Part shown: piece after piece, positions 14,095 to 22,005 of the stretch
Numbering within the stretch: the stretch's first letter is position 1
Layout: every line of letters starts with the position of its first letter
Origin: Pseudomonadota bacterium
Lineage (GTDB): Bacteria; Pseudomonadota; Gammaproteobacteria; Burkholderiales; Burkholderiaceae_E
DNA: 23,151 bases
Direction: 5' to 3'
Assembly: GCA_023389175.1 (NCBI GenBank)
Contig: JAEWEW010000383.1
Span: forward strand, 1-23,151
Position numbers and translations under genes: made by a program
Notes under the pieces: model-generated
What the model was told of the DNA's origin: nothing
The model's input: only the letters and a program-made list of their open reading frames with translations
Database searches by the model: none

Positions 14095-16521
14095 CTACGA
14101 CACCACCGGCGCGGCGTCGCGTGCGGCGGTGCCCCAGGGCGACTCCGCGAGCCACTGCTGCAGGGCTTCCACCGGGATGGGCTTGCTCGCGAAGAAGCCC
14201 TGGACCAGGTCGCAGCCGATCCGGGCGAGCGCGCCCATCGCCTGCTCCGTCTCGACGCCCTCGGCCACGACCCGCAGTCCGAGGCTGTGCGCGAGCTCCA
14301 CGGTGGAGCGCACGATGGTGAAATCGTCCGGATCCTCCAGCATGTCCTTGACGAACTCGCGGTCGATCTTCAGCTCGTCGACCGGCAGCCGCGTGAGATA
14401 GGAAAGCGACGAGAACCCGGTGCCGAAGTCGTCGATCGACAGCCGCACGCCGAGCGCGTCGATCTCGCGCAGGATCGCGAGCGCGCGCTCCGGGTCCTCC
14501 ATGAAGCTGCTCTCGGTGAGCTCGAGGCACAGCAGGCGCGGGGGGACCGAATGCCGCTCGAGCAGCTGGCCGACGATCGCGGGCAGCCCGTCGTCGACCA
14601 GGTCGCGTGCCGAGATGTTGACCGAGACCTCGAGCGGCATGCCGTCGGCATGCCACCGGCCGCACTGCCCGACCGCCTGCTCGAGCATCCAGCGGGTGAC
14701 GTGGCGCACGAAGCCGGTCTGCTCGGCATACGGCATGAATGCCCCCGGCGCGAGCAGGCCGCGGGTGCGGTGCTGCCAGCGCACCAGCGCCTCGACGCCG
14801 CGGGTGACGCCGGTGGCCAGCTCGATCTTGGGCTGGTAGTACACCCTGAGGTCGTCGGCCGCCACCGCCCGGCGCAGATCGCCGAGCAGCGACAGCTGAT
14901 CCTGCTGCGCCACGTCGAACCGCGGATCGAAGAAGGCATAGCCGCGGTTGCCGCGCTTCGCGCCGTACATCGCCATGTCGGCATGCCGGATGAGGGTGCC
15001 GGCATCGGTGCCGTCGACCGGATAGCGGGCGATGCCGATGCTGCCGCCGACATCGAGCGGCTGGTCGCCGAGCATCACCGGATACTTCATCATCTCCAGC
15101 AGCACCTGGGCCATGCGCTCCGGATCGCCACCGCCACCACCCTCCGGGCCGGAGGGCAGCAGCACGGCGAACTCGTCGCCCCCGAGCCGCGCGAGCACGG
15201 CCGCCGACGGGGCGAGTTGGCGAAGGCGCAAGGCCACCTGGCAGAGCACGTGATCGCCGGCCGCATGCCCCAGCGCGTCGTTGACCAGCTTGAACCGGTC
15301 GAGATCCATCATCAGGATCGCGAGCGGGGATCCGGTGCCGAGCGCTTTCCGGATCGCGGCCTGGAGCTCCTCGTTGAAGCGTGCGCGATTGGGCAGCCCG
15401 GTAAGCGCGTCCTGGTAGGCGAGCCGCAGGATCTCCGCCTCCCGGGAAGCGATCTCCTCGCGCATCCCGTTGAAGCTCTCGGCAAGCGCGCCCAGCTCGT
15501 CGGACCGGCCGACCGGGATCGGCTCGCTGTAGTCGCCTCCGCGCATGCGCTGCGCACCCTGGTGCAGCTGCGCGAGCGGCCGCGTGATGCCCCGTGCGAG
15601 CAGCGCGCTGAAGAGGATCGAGACGACCACGCTGGTGATCGCCAGCACGATCAGGAACTGACGCAGCGACGCGAAGGCAGCCAGCTTGTCGTCGAGCGAG
15701 CGCTGCAGGATCGCCTGCACCGGCGGCTGTGCGCCGGGGGCGAGGTCGACGATCCGGCTGCCGAAGTGCACGCCGCCGAGTTCGAGCAGCGCGCCGCCCG
15801 GCACCAGCTTCGCCGAGGCGGCCAGCTCGCGCAGGTCGCGGCGCGGCTCCCCGTCGAGCGTCGAGGCGAAGATCGTGCGGTCTGCGGCGTCGCCGCGCAG
15901 GAAGGACACCTCCAGGTCGGTCAGGCGGTGCAGGTCCCGTGCCAGCCGGTCGTCGATCTCGAAGCCGACCGCCACCCAGGCGATCAGCCGGGGCGCTCGT
16001 ACCGGCACCACCACCACCTGCGACGGCATGTCGCCGAGGGCGACGATCGCGCTCGCGCTGCCTCTCACCCGCGCGAGGTCCAGCAGGTGGGGCAAGGCGA
16101 AGTCCGCCTCCCGGCCGACTTCCGGCGCCGCCGCACGCCGGGCGCCCTTCCGGATGGCCTGTGCCAGCACCTTGCCGTCGAGCGAGACGAGCTGCATGGT
16201 GGAGGCGTCGATGCGCTCGCCGTGATTGTCCAGCACGGAGGTGAGCGTGGCCGCGTCACGCGTCGCGATCGCCTCGCGGAAGCCGAAGTCGGTCGCCAGC
16301 ACCGTCGCCGCCTGCGCGAGCTGGTTGCGGTTGTGCTCCAGCAGGCGGGCGAACACCCGCTCGCCCGCGACCAGCTCCTGCTCGAGCTGCACCCTGGCGT
16401 TGCGGCTGCTCGCGGCATCGACCAGCCAGTAGCCGATGCCCTGCCCGGCGACCAGCACCAGCGCGAACGCGAGGATGATGCGGGTGCGAAGGCTACCGAC
16501 TCGCGGCCAGCGCATGGTCAT
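14095..16521 (-). CDS. Membrane GGDEF-EAL cyclic-di-GMP enzyme with periplasmic sensor and HAMP domain
   Basis: An 808-residue inner-membrane protein. A transmembrane segment lies at about 15-35, a periplasmic sensor region (probably Cache-like) at 36-288, a second transmembrane segment at 289-309, and a HAMP region at 310-360. The GGDEF domain has LTGLPNRARF (about 373-382) and GGDEF at 447-451. The EAL domain has QPKIEL, EALVRW (577-582), ELTES, DDFGTG (697-702), KIDREFV and AEGVET (753-758). Both active-site motifs look intact; there is no RxxD I-site before GGDEF, so product inhibition of the cyclase is not expected. A Gly-rich loop (about 457-466) interrupts the GGDEF domain. Its ATG overlaps the stop of the cupredoxin gene (ATGA), which suggests that the periplasmic domain senses something linked to that protein. 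Which activity dominates is unknown. Confidence 0.95.
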   Translation of the reverse strand: MTMRWPRVGSLRTRIILAFALVLVAGQGIGYWLVDAASSRNARVQLEQELVAGERVFARLLEHNRNQLAQAATVLATDFGFREAIATRDAATLTSVLDNHGERIDASTMQLVSLDGKVLAQAIRKGARRAAAPEVGREADFALPHLLDLARVRGSASAIVALGDMPSQVVVVPVRAPRLIAWVAVGFEIDDRLARDLHRLTDLEVSFLRGDAADRTIFASTLDGEPRRDLRELAASAKLVPGGALLELGGVHFGSRIVDLAPGAQPPVQAILQRSLDDKLAAFASLRQFLIVLAITSVVVSILFSALLARGITRPLAQLHQGAQRMRGGDYSEPIPVGRSDELGALAESFNGMREEIASREAEILRLAYQDALTGLPNRARFNEELQAAIRKALGTGSPLAILMMDLDRFKLVNDALGHAAGDHVLCQVALRLRQLAPSAAVLARLGGDEFAVLLPSGPEGGGGGDPERMAQVLLEMMKYPVMLGDQPLDVGGSIGIARYPVDGTDAGTLIRHADMAMYGAKRGNRGYAFFDPRFDVAQQDQLSLLGDLRRAVAADDLRVYYQPKIELATGVTRGVEALVRWQHRTRGLLAPGAFMPYAEQTGFVRHVTRWMLEQAVGQCGRWHADGMPLEVSVNISARDLVDDGLPAIVGQLLERHSVPPRLLCLELTESSFMEDPERALAILREIDALGVRLSIDDFGTGFSSLSYLTRLPVDELKIDREFVKDMLEDPDDFTIVRSTVELAHSLGLRVVAEGVETEQAMGALARIGCDLVQGFFASKPIPVEALQQWLAESPWGTAARDAAPVVS

Positions 16522-17201
16522 TCGCCCGAGGGCATCTGCCAGCGGGGCGTGAGGTCGGCGACGAATCGATGCGAGAGACGATCCTGCGCGCGCACGGTGA
16601 CCCGTTGCGGGGCCGGCGCCGCGCGCTGGTCGGGATGCCAGGCATGCAGCTCGTAGTCGCCGGGCACGAGTCCGGAGAGCTGCACGGCACCATCCCGGCC
16701 GGAGATCGCGAAGTACGGCGTGTCGAGCGCGAGCACGTACGCGATCATGCGGTCGTGGATGTTGCAGCCGATCACCACCTCGCCCGGCTTGTCGAACAGC
16801 ACCGGCTCCGCCGGCGTACCGAGGTAGAGGCTGATCGAGAACGTCTTGGCCGGCGAGAAGGAGTAGACGTTGTGCCGCACGTCGTCCAGGTTCGGGAAGC
16901 TGACCGCCGTCCCGACCCGCACCGGCGTCACCTCGGGGATGAAGCGGGCATCACGCTGGCGGATCTCCGCGCTCATGCCGGCAGGCGCCGGCAGCGACTG
17001 GCCCGACAGCGGCACCGCCCACACCACCGCCTTGTCGAGCGGCCTGCCCGACAGGTCGACGACATCGATCGCGACGCTGTTCAGCGCCGCCGCGCTGCTT
17101 TCCGATCGCAATCCGGTTGCCATGCCGGCGGCAAGCGCGCCGGCCAGCACGAGCGCACGGCATGCACGGGACGACGCCAGGGAACGGAGCGGCAGCTTCA
17201 T
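16518..17201 (-). CDS. Exported cupredoxin-like copper protein (methylamine-utilisation/plastocyanin-like)
   Basis: A 227-residue protein. Residues 1-39 form a signal peptide with an alanine-rich hydrophobic core (LVLAGALAAGMA). The core has SFPNLDDVRHNVYSF (101-115) and GCNIHDRMIAYV (145-156), giving ligands His110, Cys146, His149 and probably Met154 or Met152, the H-C-H-M set of a type 1 copper site. Such proteins are often annotated methylamine utilisation protein, although no methylamine genes are here. The C-terminal part (about 166-215) looks like a beta-sandwich carboxypeptidase-regulatory-like domain (GDYELHAWHP). I chose the Met at 17201 because the signal peptide starts there; an in-frame start at 17243 is possible. 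The stop overlaps the GGDEF-EAL start, so the pair is co-translated. Copper or redox sensing is the natural hypothesis. Confidence 0.87.
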   Translation of the reverse strand: MKLPLRSLASSRACRALVLAGALAAGMATGLRSESSAAALNSVAIDVVDLSGRPLDKAVVWAVPLSGQSLPAPAGMSAEIRQRDARFIPEVTPVRVGTAVSFPNLDDVRHNVYSFSPAKTFSISLYLGTPAEPVLFDKPGEVVIGCNIHDRMIAYVLALDTPYFAISGRDGAVQLSGLVPGDYELHAWHPDQRAAPAPQRVTVRAQDRLSHRFVADLTPRWQMPSGE

Positions 17202-17267
17202 CCCGACGAGTGTACGGAGGCATCGCGGCCAGCGGCTCGCCATCCATCGGACGGCGCCGCAGGTTCA

Positions 17268-20200
17268 TCAGGGCAGTTGTCGCCGTGCCGCCACGGTGCG
17301 GGACGAGCGGTTGCGAAGCCGGAAGACACGGGTGCTGCCGCTTTCGAACCGCACGCGCCGCCCGTCCACCTCCAGCGCAATCGGCGCCGTGCCGGTGTTG
17401 CGGCCACGCACGGTCAGCGTCGCCGGTGTGAGGCGCAGGTCGAGCGACTGGCCGCGATAGCGGATGCGGAACTCCAGGCGGCTCAGCTCCGGCGGCAGGC
17501 GCGGATGCATCCGCAGCACGCCGCCGCGCGCTTCGATGCCGGTGGCGACGCGCTGGATCAGGTCGACGGTGCCCGCCATGGCGCCGAGGTGGATGCCCTC
17601 GGCGGTAGTGCCGCCCTGGATGTCGCTCACGTCGCTCTGGAGCGCCTCGGCGAAGAAGCCCATGGCCCGCGTCCGGTCCGACCGCGCGAGCACCCAGGCG
17701 AGCGTCACGCGGCTGAGCGTGGAGCCATGCGACGAGCGCGCCGCATAGTACTCGACGTTGCGCGCGATGTCCGCGGTGGTCAGCTCGTAGCCGAGCCGGG
17801 CCATCAGGCCGGAAAGCTCCTCCGCCGTGAGAAGGTAGAAGAGCATCAGGACGTCCGCCTGCTTGGCGAGCTTGTAGCGGTTCGCGCTGTCGTCTTCGGC
17901 CTCGAGGATGAGATCCAGGCGCTGGATGTTGCCGTAGCGGGCGCGATAGGCCTCCCAGTCGAGCTCTTCGAGCTTCTCGTAGCCTTCGAACTGGCTGATG
18001 ATGCCGTCGTCGTGGAACGGGACGAACATGCGGCGGCTGATGTCCTCCCAACGCTCGAGCTCGCCGGCGGAGAGACCCAGGCGGGCCATCAACTCGATCC
18101 GGTCGATCTCCGAGACCGTGCGCAGCACGTCGAGCGCGCGGCACAGGACCCAGGCCGCCAGCACGTTGGTGTAGGCGTTGTTGTCCAGGCCGGGTTGGTC
18201 GGCCCACGGATAGCCTTCGTGGTATTCGTCCGGCCCCATGACGCCGCGGATCTCGTAGCGTCCGCGCTCCGGGCTGAAGGTTGCGAGGCTCGACCAGAAC
18301 TGCGCGATCGAGAGGATCAGCTCGGCGCCGTGCGCATGCAGGAAATCCGTGTCCTCGGTCACCTGGTAGTACTGCCAGACGTTGTACGCGATCGCGCTGC
18401 CCACGTGCCGCTGCTGCCAGGAATTGTCCGGAACCCAACGGCCGGATCGCCAGTTGAGGTTCAGCTCCTGCGTTTCCTCCTGGCCGTCGCTGCCGCTCTG
18501 CCAGGGAAACATCGCGCCGCGCAGTCCGGCCCGGCGGGCGGCCTCCCGGGCCTCGCCAAGACGCCGGGCCCGATACATCAGGAGCGATCGGGTGATCTCC
18601 GGCATGCGATGGTTGAGCACCGGGAAGATGAAGAGCTCGTCCCAGAAGATGTGGCCCTGGTAGGCTTCGCCGGTCCATCCGCGCGCCGGCACCCCGATGT
18701 CGAGGTCGATCGAGTGCGGCGACACCGCCTGCAGCAGGTGGAAGATGTTGAGCCGCAGCAGCATCAGCAGGTTGAGGCCGCTGAAACCGGGGCCCTTCGG
18801 CTCGAGGTGGATGTCGAACCGGCGCCACAGCCGGCGCCACGCGCGACGGTGGCTGTCGGCAAGCGCGTCGAAGTCTCCGGCCCTTGCGATGGCGGTGCAC
18901 GAGGCAAGCTCGCATTCCGAGATGGCGCGGTCGCGCGAGCTGTGGAGGGCGCAGGTCTTCTCGACGAAGATCTGCTGCCCCTCGGTCACGTCGATGGTGA
19001 ACTCCTGGCCGATGTAGCCCGGCTCCTCGATCACGCGCCTGGCCGGTGCGAGCACCGCCTCGCCGAGTCGCACCCGGGTACGCGCCGCCTGGGAGAAGCG
19101 CACCCGCGACTGGCTGGTCGCGACGGTGAGGACGATCTCGTCGGCACCGATCACCCGAACGCTCTGCGTCTCGAGATGCCGGTTGCTGAAGCGCCGGTAG
19201 AGCTTCGCGCCGGTGTTGAGCACCCGTCCATCCAATGCCGTGTGCCAGGTCACCGCGCCCGACCAGTTCTCCGGCGTGAAGACGAGCTCGAGCGCGGCGA
19301 GATGCGGGTCCGCCATGGAGACCAGCCGGCGCTCCTCGATCGCGGTGCGGCGACCCTCCGCATCCTCGACGCGGATGCGCCGCAGCAGCATGCCGTGGCG
19401 CAGATCCAGCTCCTGACACCAGGAGAGGATCGAGGCGCGTGACGGCTCGAACCATTCGCCGCCGTTGACCTGCCACTTCAGCACCAGCCAGTCCGGCAGG
19501 TTGACCAGGTCCTCGTTCTCCACCACCCGTCCGGCGATGTCGGTGCGCAGGCGGTTGTAGCCGCCGGCGAGGTAGGTGCCGGGATAGTGGACACCATCGG
19601 CGGCGGTGCCGGCGACGGCGCCGCGCGTCGTGAAATAGCCGTTGCCGAGCGCGCAGAGCGCCTCGCGGATACCCTCGCTGGCCGGGTCGAACCCGTCGTA
19701 GGTGAGCGACCAGCTGGATCCGGGCTCCTGCGCCACCCGGACTTCGGCGAGGCTGCCGACCACCACGTCGGCGCCCGCCTCGCGCAGCGCGCGCGACTGG
19801 CCGCCGCGATCGACACCGATCACGCGGCCGAAACCGCCGGCACGCCCGGCGGCCACGCCGACGACCGCATCTTCCACCACGACCGCGCGGGAAGGTTGCA
19901 CGCGCAGCCGCCGGCTCGCCTCCAGGAACGTGTCCGGCGCCGGCTTGCCGGCAAGGCCGAGCCCATCGACATCCAGGCCGTCCACCCGGACATCGAAGAG
20001 GCCCGCGATCCCTGCCGCCATCAGCACCGCCTCGCAGTTGCGGCTGGATGACACGACACCGGTCGGGACGTCCTCGGCCCGCAGGCTACGCACCAGCGCG
20101 ATCGCGTCCGGGTACGCCTGGATGCCGTCGCGCCGGAGCACCTCGAGAAAGCCGCGGTCCTTCCTTGCGGCGAGCGATGCCACGCTCGGCGCGCCAGGAT

Positions 20201-20489
20201 CGTCGGGCGGCGCCTCGGCGGGCAGATCGATGCCGCGCGAAGCGAGAAACGCCACCACGCCGTCGCGGCGCGGCTTGCCGTCGACATGGCGACGATAGTC
20301 CGCCGCGGGATCGAACGGCACGAACGGTTCGCCGCCCGCGGCGGCCCGCTCGCGCAGGAAGCCGTCAAACAGGTCTTTCCACGCCGCTGCATGGATGGTC
20401 GCCGTCGGCGTGAGCACCCCGTCCAGGTCGAACAGGACGGCATCGCAGTCCCGCGGGGCAAGCGTGACGACGCAACTGGTGCGGGTCAT
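17268..20489 (-). CDS. HAD hydrolase/beta-phosphoglucomutase fused to GH65 glycoside phosphorylase
   Basis: A 1073-residue two-domain enzyme. Residues 1-250 form a HAD-superfamily domain with FDLDGVLT (20-27, Asp21/Asp23), VVSSSRN (145-151) and GKPAPDTFLEA (181-191), as in beta-phosphoglucomutase. Residues 260-1060 form a GH65 domain with GWTGEAYQGHIFWDELFIFP (604-623), the catalytic acid in GPDEYHEGY (Glu755), KQADV (876-880) and SSHGSTLS (919-926) for phosphate. The GGTTAEGIHLGAMAGT segment closes the active site. GH65 enzymes phosphorolyse trehalose, maltose or kojibiose to beta-glucose-1-phosphate and glucose; the HAD part could convert beta-glucose-1-phosphate to glucose-6-phosphate. Mycobacterium has these as adjacent genes (Rv3400/Rv3401), and this protein joins them. 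The acceptor sugar is unresolved. It lies 58 bases downstream of the hydratase-like gene. Confidence 0.93.
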   Translation of the reverse strand: MTRTSCVVTLAPRDCDAVLFDLDGVLTPTATIHAAAWKDLFDGFLRERAAAGGEPFVPFDPAADYRRHVDGKPRRDGVVAFLASRGIDLPAEAPPDDPGAPSVASLAARKDRGFLEVLRRDGIQAYPDAIALVRSLRAEDVPTGVVSSSRNCEAVLMAAGIAGLFDVRVDGLDVDGLGLAGKPAPDTFLEASRRLRVQPSRAVVVEDAVVGVAAGRAGGFGRVIGVDRGGQSRALREAGADVVVGSLAEVRVAQEPGSSWSLTYDGFDPASEGIREALCALGNGYFTTRGAVAGTAADGVHYPGTYLAGGYNRLRTDIAGRVVENEDLVNLPDWLVLKWQVNGGEWFEPSRASILSWCQELDLRHGMLLRRIRVEDAEGRRTAIEERRLVSMADPHLAALELVFTPENWSGAVTWHTALDGRVLNTGAKLYRRFSNRHLETQSVRVIGADEIVLTVATSQSRVRFSQAARTRVRLGEAVLAPARRVIEEPGYIGQEFTIDVTEGQQIFVEKTCALHSSRDRAISECELASCTAIARAGDFDALADSHRRAWRRLWRRFDIHLEPKGPGFSGLNLLMLLRLNIFHLLQAVSPHSIDLDIGVPARGWTGEAYQGHIFWDELFIFPVLNHRMPEITRSLLMYRARRLGEAREAARRAGLRGAMFPWQSGSDGQEETQELNLNWRSGRWVPDNSWQQRHVGSAIAYNVWQYYQVTEDTDFLHAHGAELILSIAQFWSSLATFSPERGRYEIRGVMGPDEYHEGYPWADQPGLDNNAYTNVLAAWVLCRALDVLRTVSEIDRIELMARLGLSAGELERWEDISRRMFVPFHDDGIISQFEGYEKLEELDWEAYRARYGNIQRLDLILEAEDDSANRYKLAKQADVLMLFYLLTAEELSGLMARLGYELTTADIARNVEYYAARSSHGSTLSRVTLAWVLARSDRTRAMGFFAEALQSDVSDIQGGTTAEGIHLGAMAGTVDLIQRVATGIEARGGVLRMHPRLPPELSRLEFRIRYRGQSLDLRLTPATLTVRGRNTGTAPIALEVDGRRVRFESGSTRVFRLRNRSSRTVAARRQLP

Positions 20490-20547
20490 GCCGGACGACA
20501 GGCGGGCAGGTCAGCCGCGCTGGCCGGACGAGGCGGCGACCGGCTGC

Positions 20548-21423
20548 TCAGCGAAAGCCGACCTTGACCGGCGCGGCGCCGGGAAGTCCCTCGTACCGCG
20601 CAGTGACCTCCAGGTCCGACTTCGGAGGCAGCAGCGCGGAGAACGAGCCGAGGCTCACCAGCTCGCCCGGCTTCAGGGCGATGCCTTCGGCGGCCAGCGC
20701 CTTCGCCAGCCAGACGACGGCGTTGAGCGGATGGTCCAGGATGTCGCTGCCCTTGCCGCCGCCGAGCGTCGTGCCGGCGGCGTCGGTGAGCGTCACTTTC
20801 ATGTCGCGCAAGGCGTCCAGCATCGCGCCGCGGTCGGGCTCGCCGGACGGCACCGGAATCGGCTTGCCGACGACACCGAGCCGGGCGCCGACGTTGATCG
20901 CCGCGATACCGGCGCCGTTCAGCTTTGGCGGCGCCTGCACCACCAGGTCCGGCAGCTCGATGAAAGGAATCACCTGGTCGATGGCGTCCAGCACCTGCGC
21001 CGGCGTGGATGCGCGGTTGATGGCGTCGCTCTTCACGCGGACCAGCATGTCGGCCTCGTAGAGCGGCCGGGCGCCGAAGGCAGCCTCGACCGTCGCGCCG
21101 CTCTCGAGCAGGCTTCCCTGGTAGAGGCGCCCCCAGACCGGCTGGTCGGTGCCGAAGCGCTTCTGCACCGCCGGATTGGTGAGGCCGGCCTTGTAGCCGA
21201 TCGCCTTGCCGAAGCGCTGCTCGAGCAGCGCGTGAAGCTTCTTCCGCGTACAGCTTGCGTCGGCATCGCTCAAGCCTTCCGGATTGGCGACCGGCGTCTT
21301 CTCGAAGTAGCCCTTCGCCATCGCCTGCACCTGGGCATCGTCCAGGCAGGCGGCCTGCAGGCCCGTGCTCGCGACTGCGAGAGCCGTCGCCACCATGACC
21401 GAACGCTTCCGACCTGCGCGCAT
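20548..21423 (-). CDS. Exported protein of the 2-keto-4-pentenoate hydratase/FAH fold
   Basis: A 291-residue protein. Residues 1-25 look like a signal peptide (MRAGRKRSVMVATALAVAST, then GLQAA), and mature protein starts near Cys26. The mature part has the MhpD fold: GYKAGLTN (77-84), YEADMLVRV (122-130) with acidic metal ligands Glu123/Asp125, PFIELPD (153-159, Glu156), and GSDILDHPLNAVVWLA (225-240). Cytosolic MhpD-type hydratases add water to 2-hydroxy-pentadienoates and use a divalent metal. Here a signal peptide directs the fold out of the cytoplasm, and the mature protein has only two Cys (26 and 58), which could form a disulfide. GGGAG lies 8 bases before the ATG. It is divergent from the H-NS-like gene; its substrate is unknown. 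Confidence 0.85.
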   Translation of the reverse strand: MRAGRKRSVMVATALAVASTGLQAACLDDAQVQAMAKGYFEKTPVANPEGLSDADASCTRKKLHALLEQRFGKAIGYKAGLTNPAVQKRFGTDQPVWGRLYQGSLLESGATVEAAFGARPLYEADMLVRVKSDAINRASTPAQVLDAIDQVIPFIELPDLVVQAPPKLNGAGIAAINVGARLGVVGKPIPVPSGEPDRGAMLDALRDMKVTLTDAAGTTLGGGKGSDILDHPLNAVVWLAKALAAEGIALKPGELVSLGSFSALLPPKSDLEVTARYEGLPGAAPVKVGFR

Positions 21424-21472
21424 CCCTCGTCTCCCTTCGCTTCCAGGACGACCGGCGGGTACTTCGTCGTCC

Positions 21473-21488
21473 ATTGCCATATCGCAAT
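21473..21488. promoter_or_regulatory. Short inverted repeat with AT-rich centre upstream of the exported hydratase
   Basis: ATTGC, CATATC, GCAAT is a perfect 5-6-5 inverted repeat. Overlapping its right end, TATATT on the minus strand (21486-21491) is 5/6 to a -10 box for the hydratase-like gene, though no good -35 box is visible. It is a modest candidate control site. Confidence 0.35.
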
Positions 21489-21520
21489 ATAGCGTGGCGG
21501 CCGGTTCTCCCACCAACCCC

Positions 21521-21545
21521 TCGAAACCCGCGAAAATCGTTTCGA
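21521..21545. promoter_or_regulatory. Inverted repeat upstream of the H-NS-like gene
   Basis: TCGAAAC and GTTTCGA (21521-21527 and 21539-21545) are exact inverse complements 11 bases apart, about 52 bases before the H-NS-like start. This spacing puts the site near the expected promoter; TATGCT further down is a weak -10 candidate. It may be an operator or autoregulation site. Confidence 0.4.
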
Positions 21546-21596
21546 ATCACCGGGTTGTGGCGTATGCTTGTCGTCCCGCGAGACTGGAAGAGGTAC

Positions 21597-21944
21597 ATGA
21601 CGAAAACGTCGGCTCAGATCAATCGCCAGATCGAACTACTCCAGCGACGCGCTGAGGTCCTCAAGAAGCGCGAGATTCGCGGCGTCATCACGCGCATCCG
21701 CGAAGCGATCGACTACTACGGCCTCACCGCGAGCGATCTCGGCCTCGGCCCGGCCCGCGGTCCGGGCGCGAAGGCCGCCAGCAAGCCGGCAGGGCGCAAG
21801 GCCTCGTCGCGCAAGGCCGGTCGGCCCGCCGTGGTGAAGTATCGTGACGAAGCCGGCAACACCTGGAGCGGACGCGGCAAGCGACCGCAATGGTTCAAGT
21901 CGGCGCTGGAATCGGGCAAGACGCTCGAGGATCTGGCGGCATAG
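21597..21944 (+). CDS. H-NS-family nucleoid protein (HvrA/Bv3F type)
   Basis: A 115-residue H-NS-like protein. The N-terminal half (about 5-45) is a helix-rich oligomerisation region with NRQIELLQRRAEVLKKREI. A linker rich in Lys, Arg, Ala and Ser follows (about 55-80), as in beta-proteobacterial H-NS proteins. The C-terminal DNA-binding domain is YRDEAGNTWSGRGKRPQWF (about 82-100), the W-SGRG-RP core that reads AT-rich minor grooves. AGAGG lies a few bases before the ATG. Family members silence AT-rich foreign DNA and regulate widely. The gene is single and divergent from the exported hydratase. It has an upstream inverted repeat and a hairpin 8 bases after its stop. Confidence 0.92.
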   Translation: MTKTSAQINRQIELLQRRAEVLKKREIRGVITRIREAIDYYGLTASDLGLGPARGPGAKAASKPAGRKASSRKAGRPAVVKYRDEAGNTWSGRGKRPQWFKSALESGKTLEDLAA

Positions 21945-21951
21945 CCAGGCT

Positions 21952-21970
21952 GCGGGGCGTCGTGCCCTGC
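21952..21970 (+). terminator. Hairpin after the H-NS-like gene
   Basis: GCGGGGC and GCCCTGC can pair over 7 bases (one G-U pair) with a GTCGT loop, 8 bases after the stop. Only TGTCC follows, so it lacks a real T-run. It may be a weak terminator between the H-NS-like gene and the next rightward gene. Confidence 0.35.
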
Positions 21971-22005
21971 TGTCCGTCCACCCCGGCAATCGACGCGAAA
22001 CCGGG

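Noticed and set aside
14287..16656. Long rightward open frame opposite the GGDEF-EAL gene
   Set aside because: It is a compositional shadow of the well-defined GGDEF-EAL protein; it has no domain motifs.
16518..17201. Methylamine dehydrogenase pathway suggested by the cupredoxin-like protein
   Set aside because: The common annotation 'methylamine utilisation protein' is only a family label; no mau genes are in the window.
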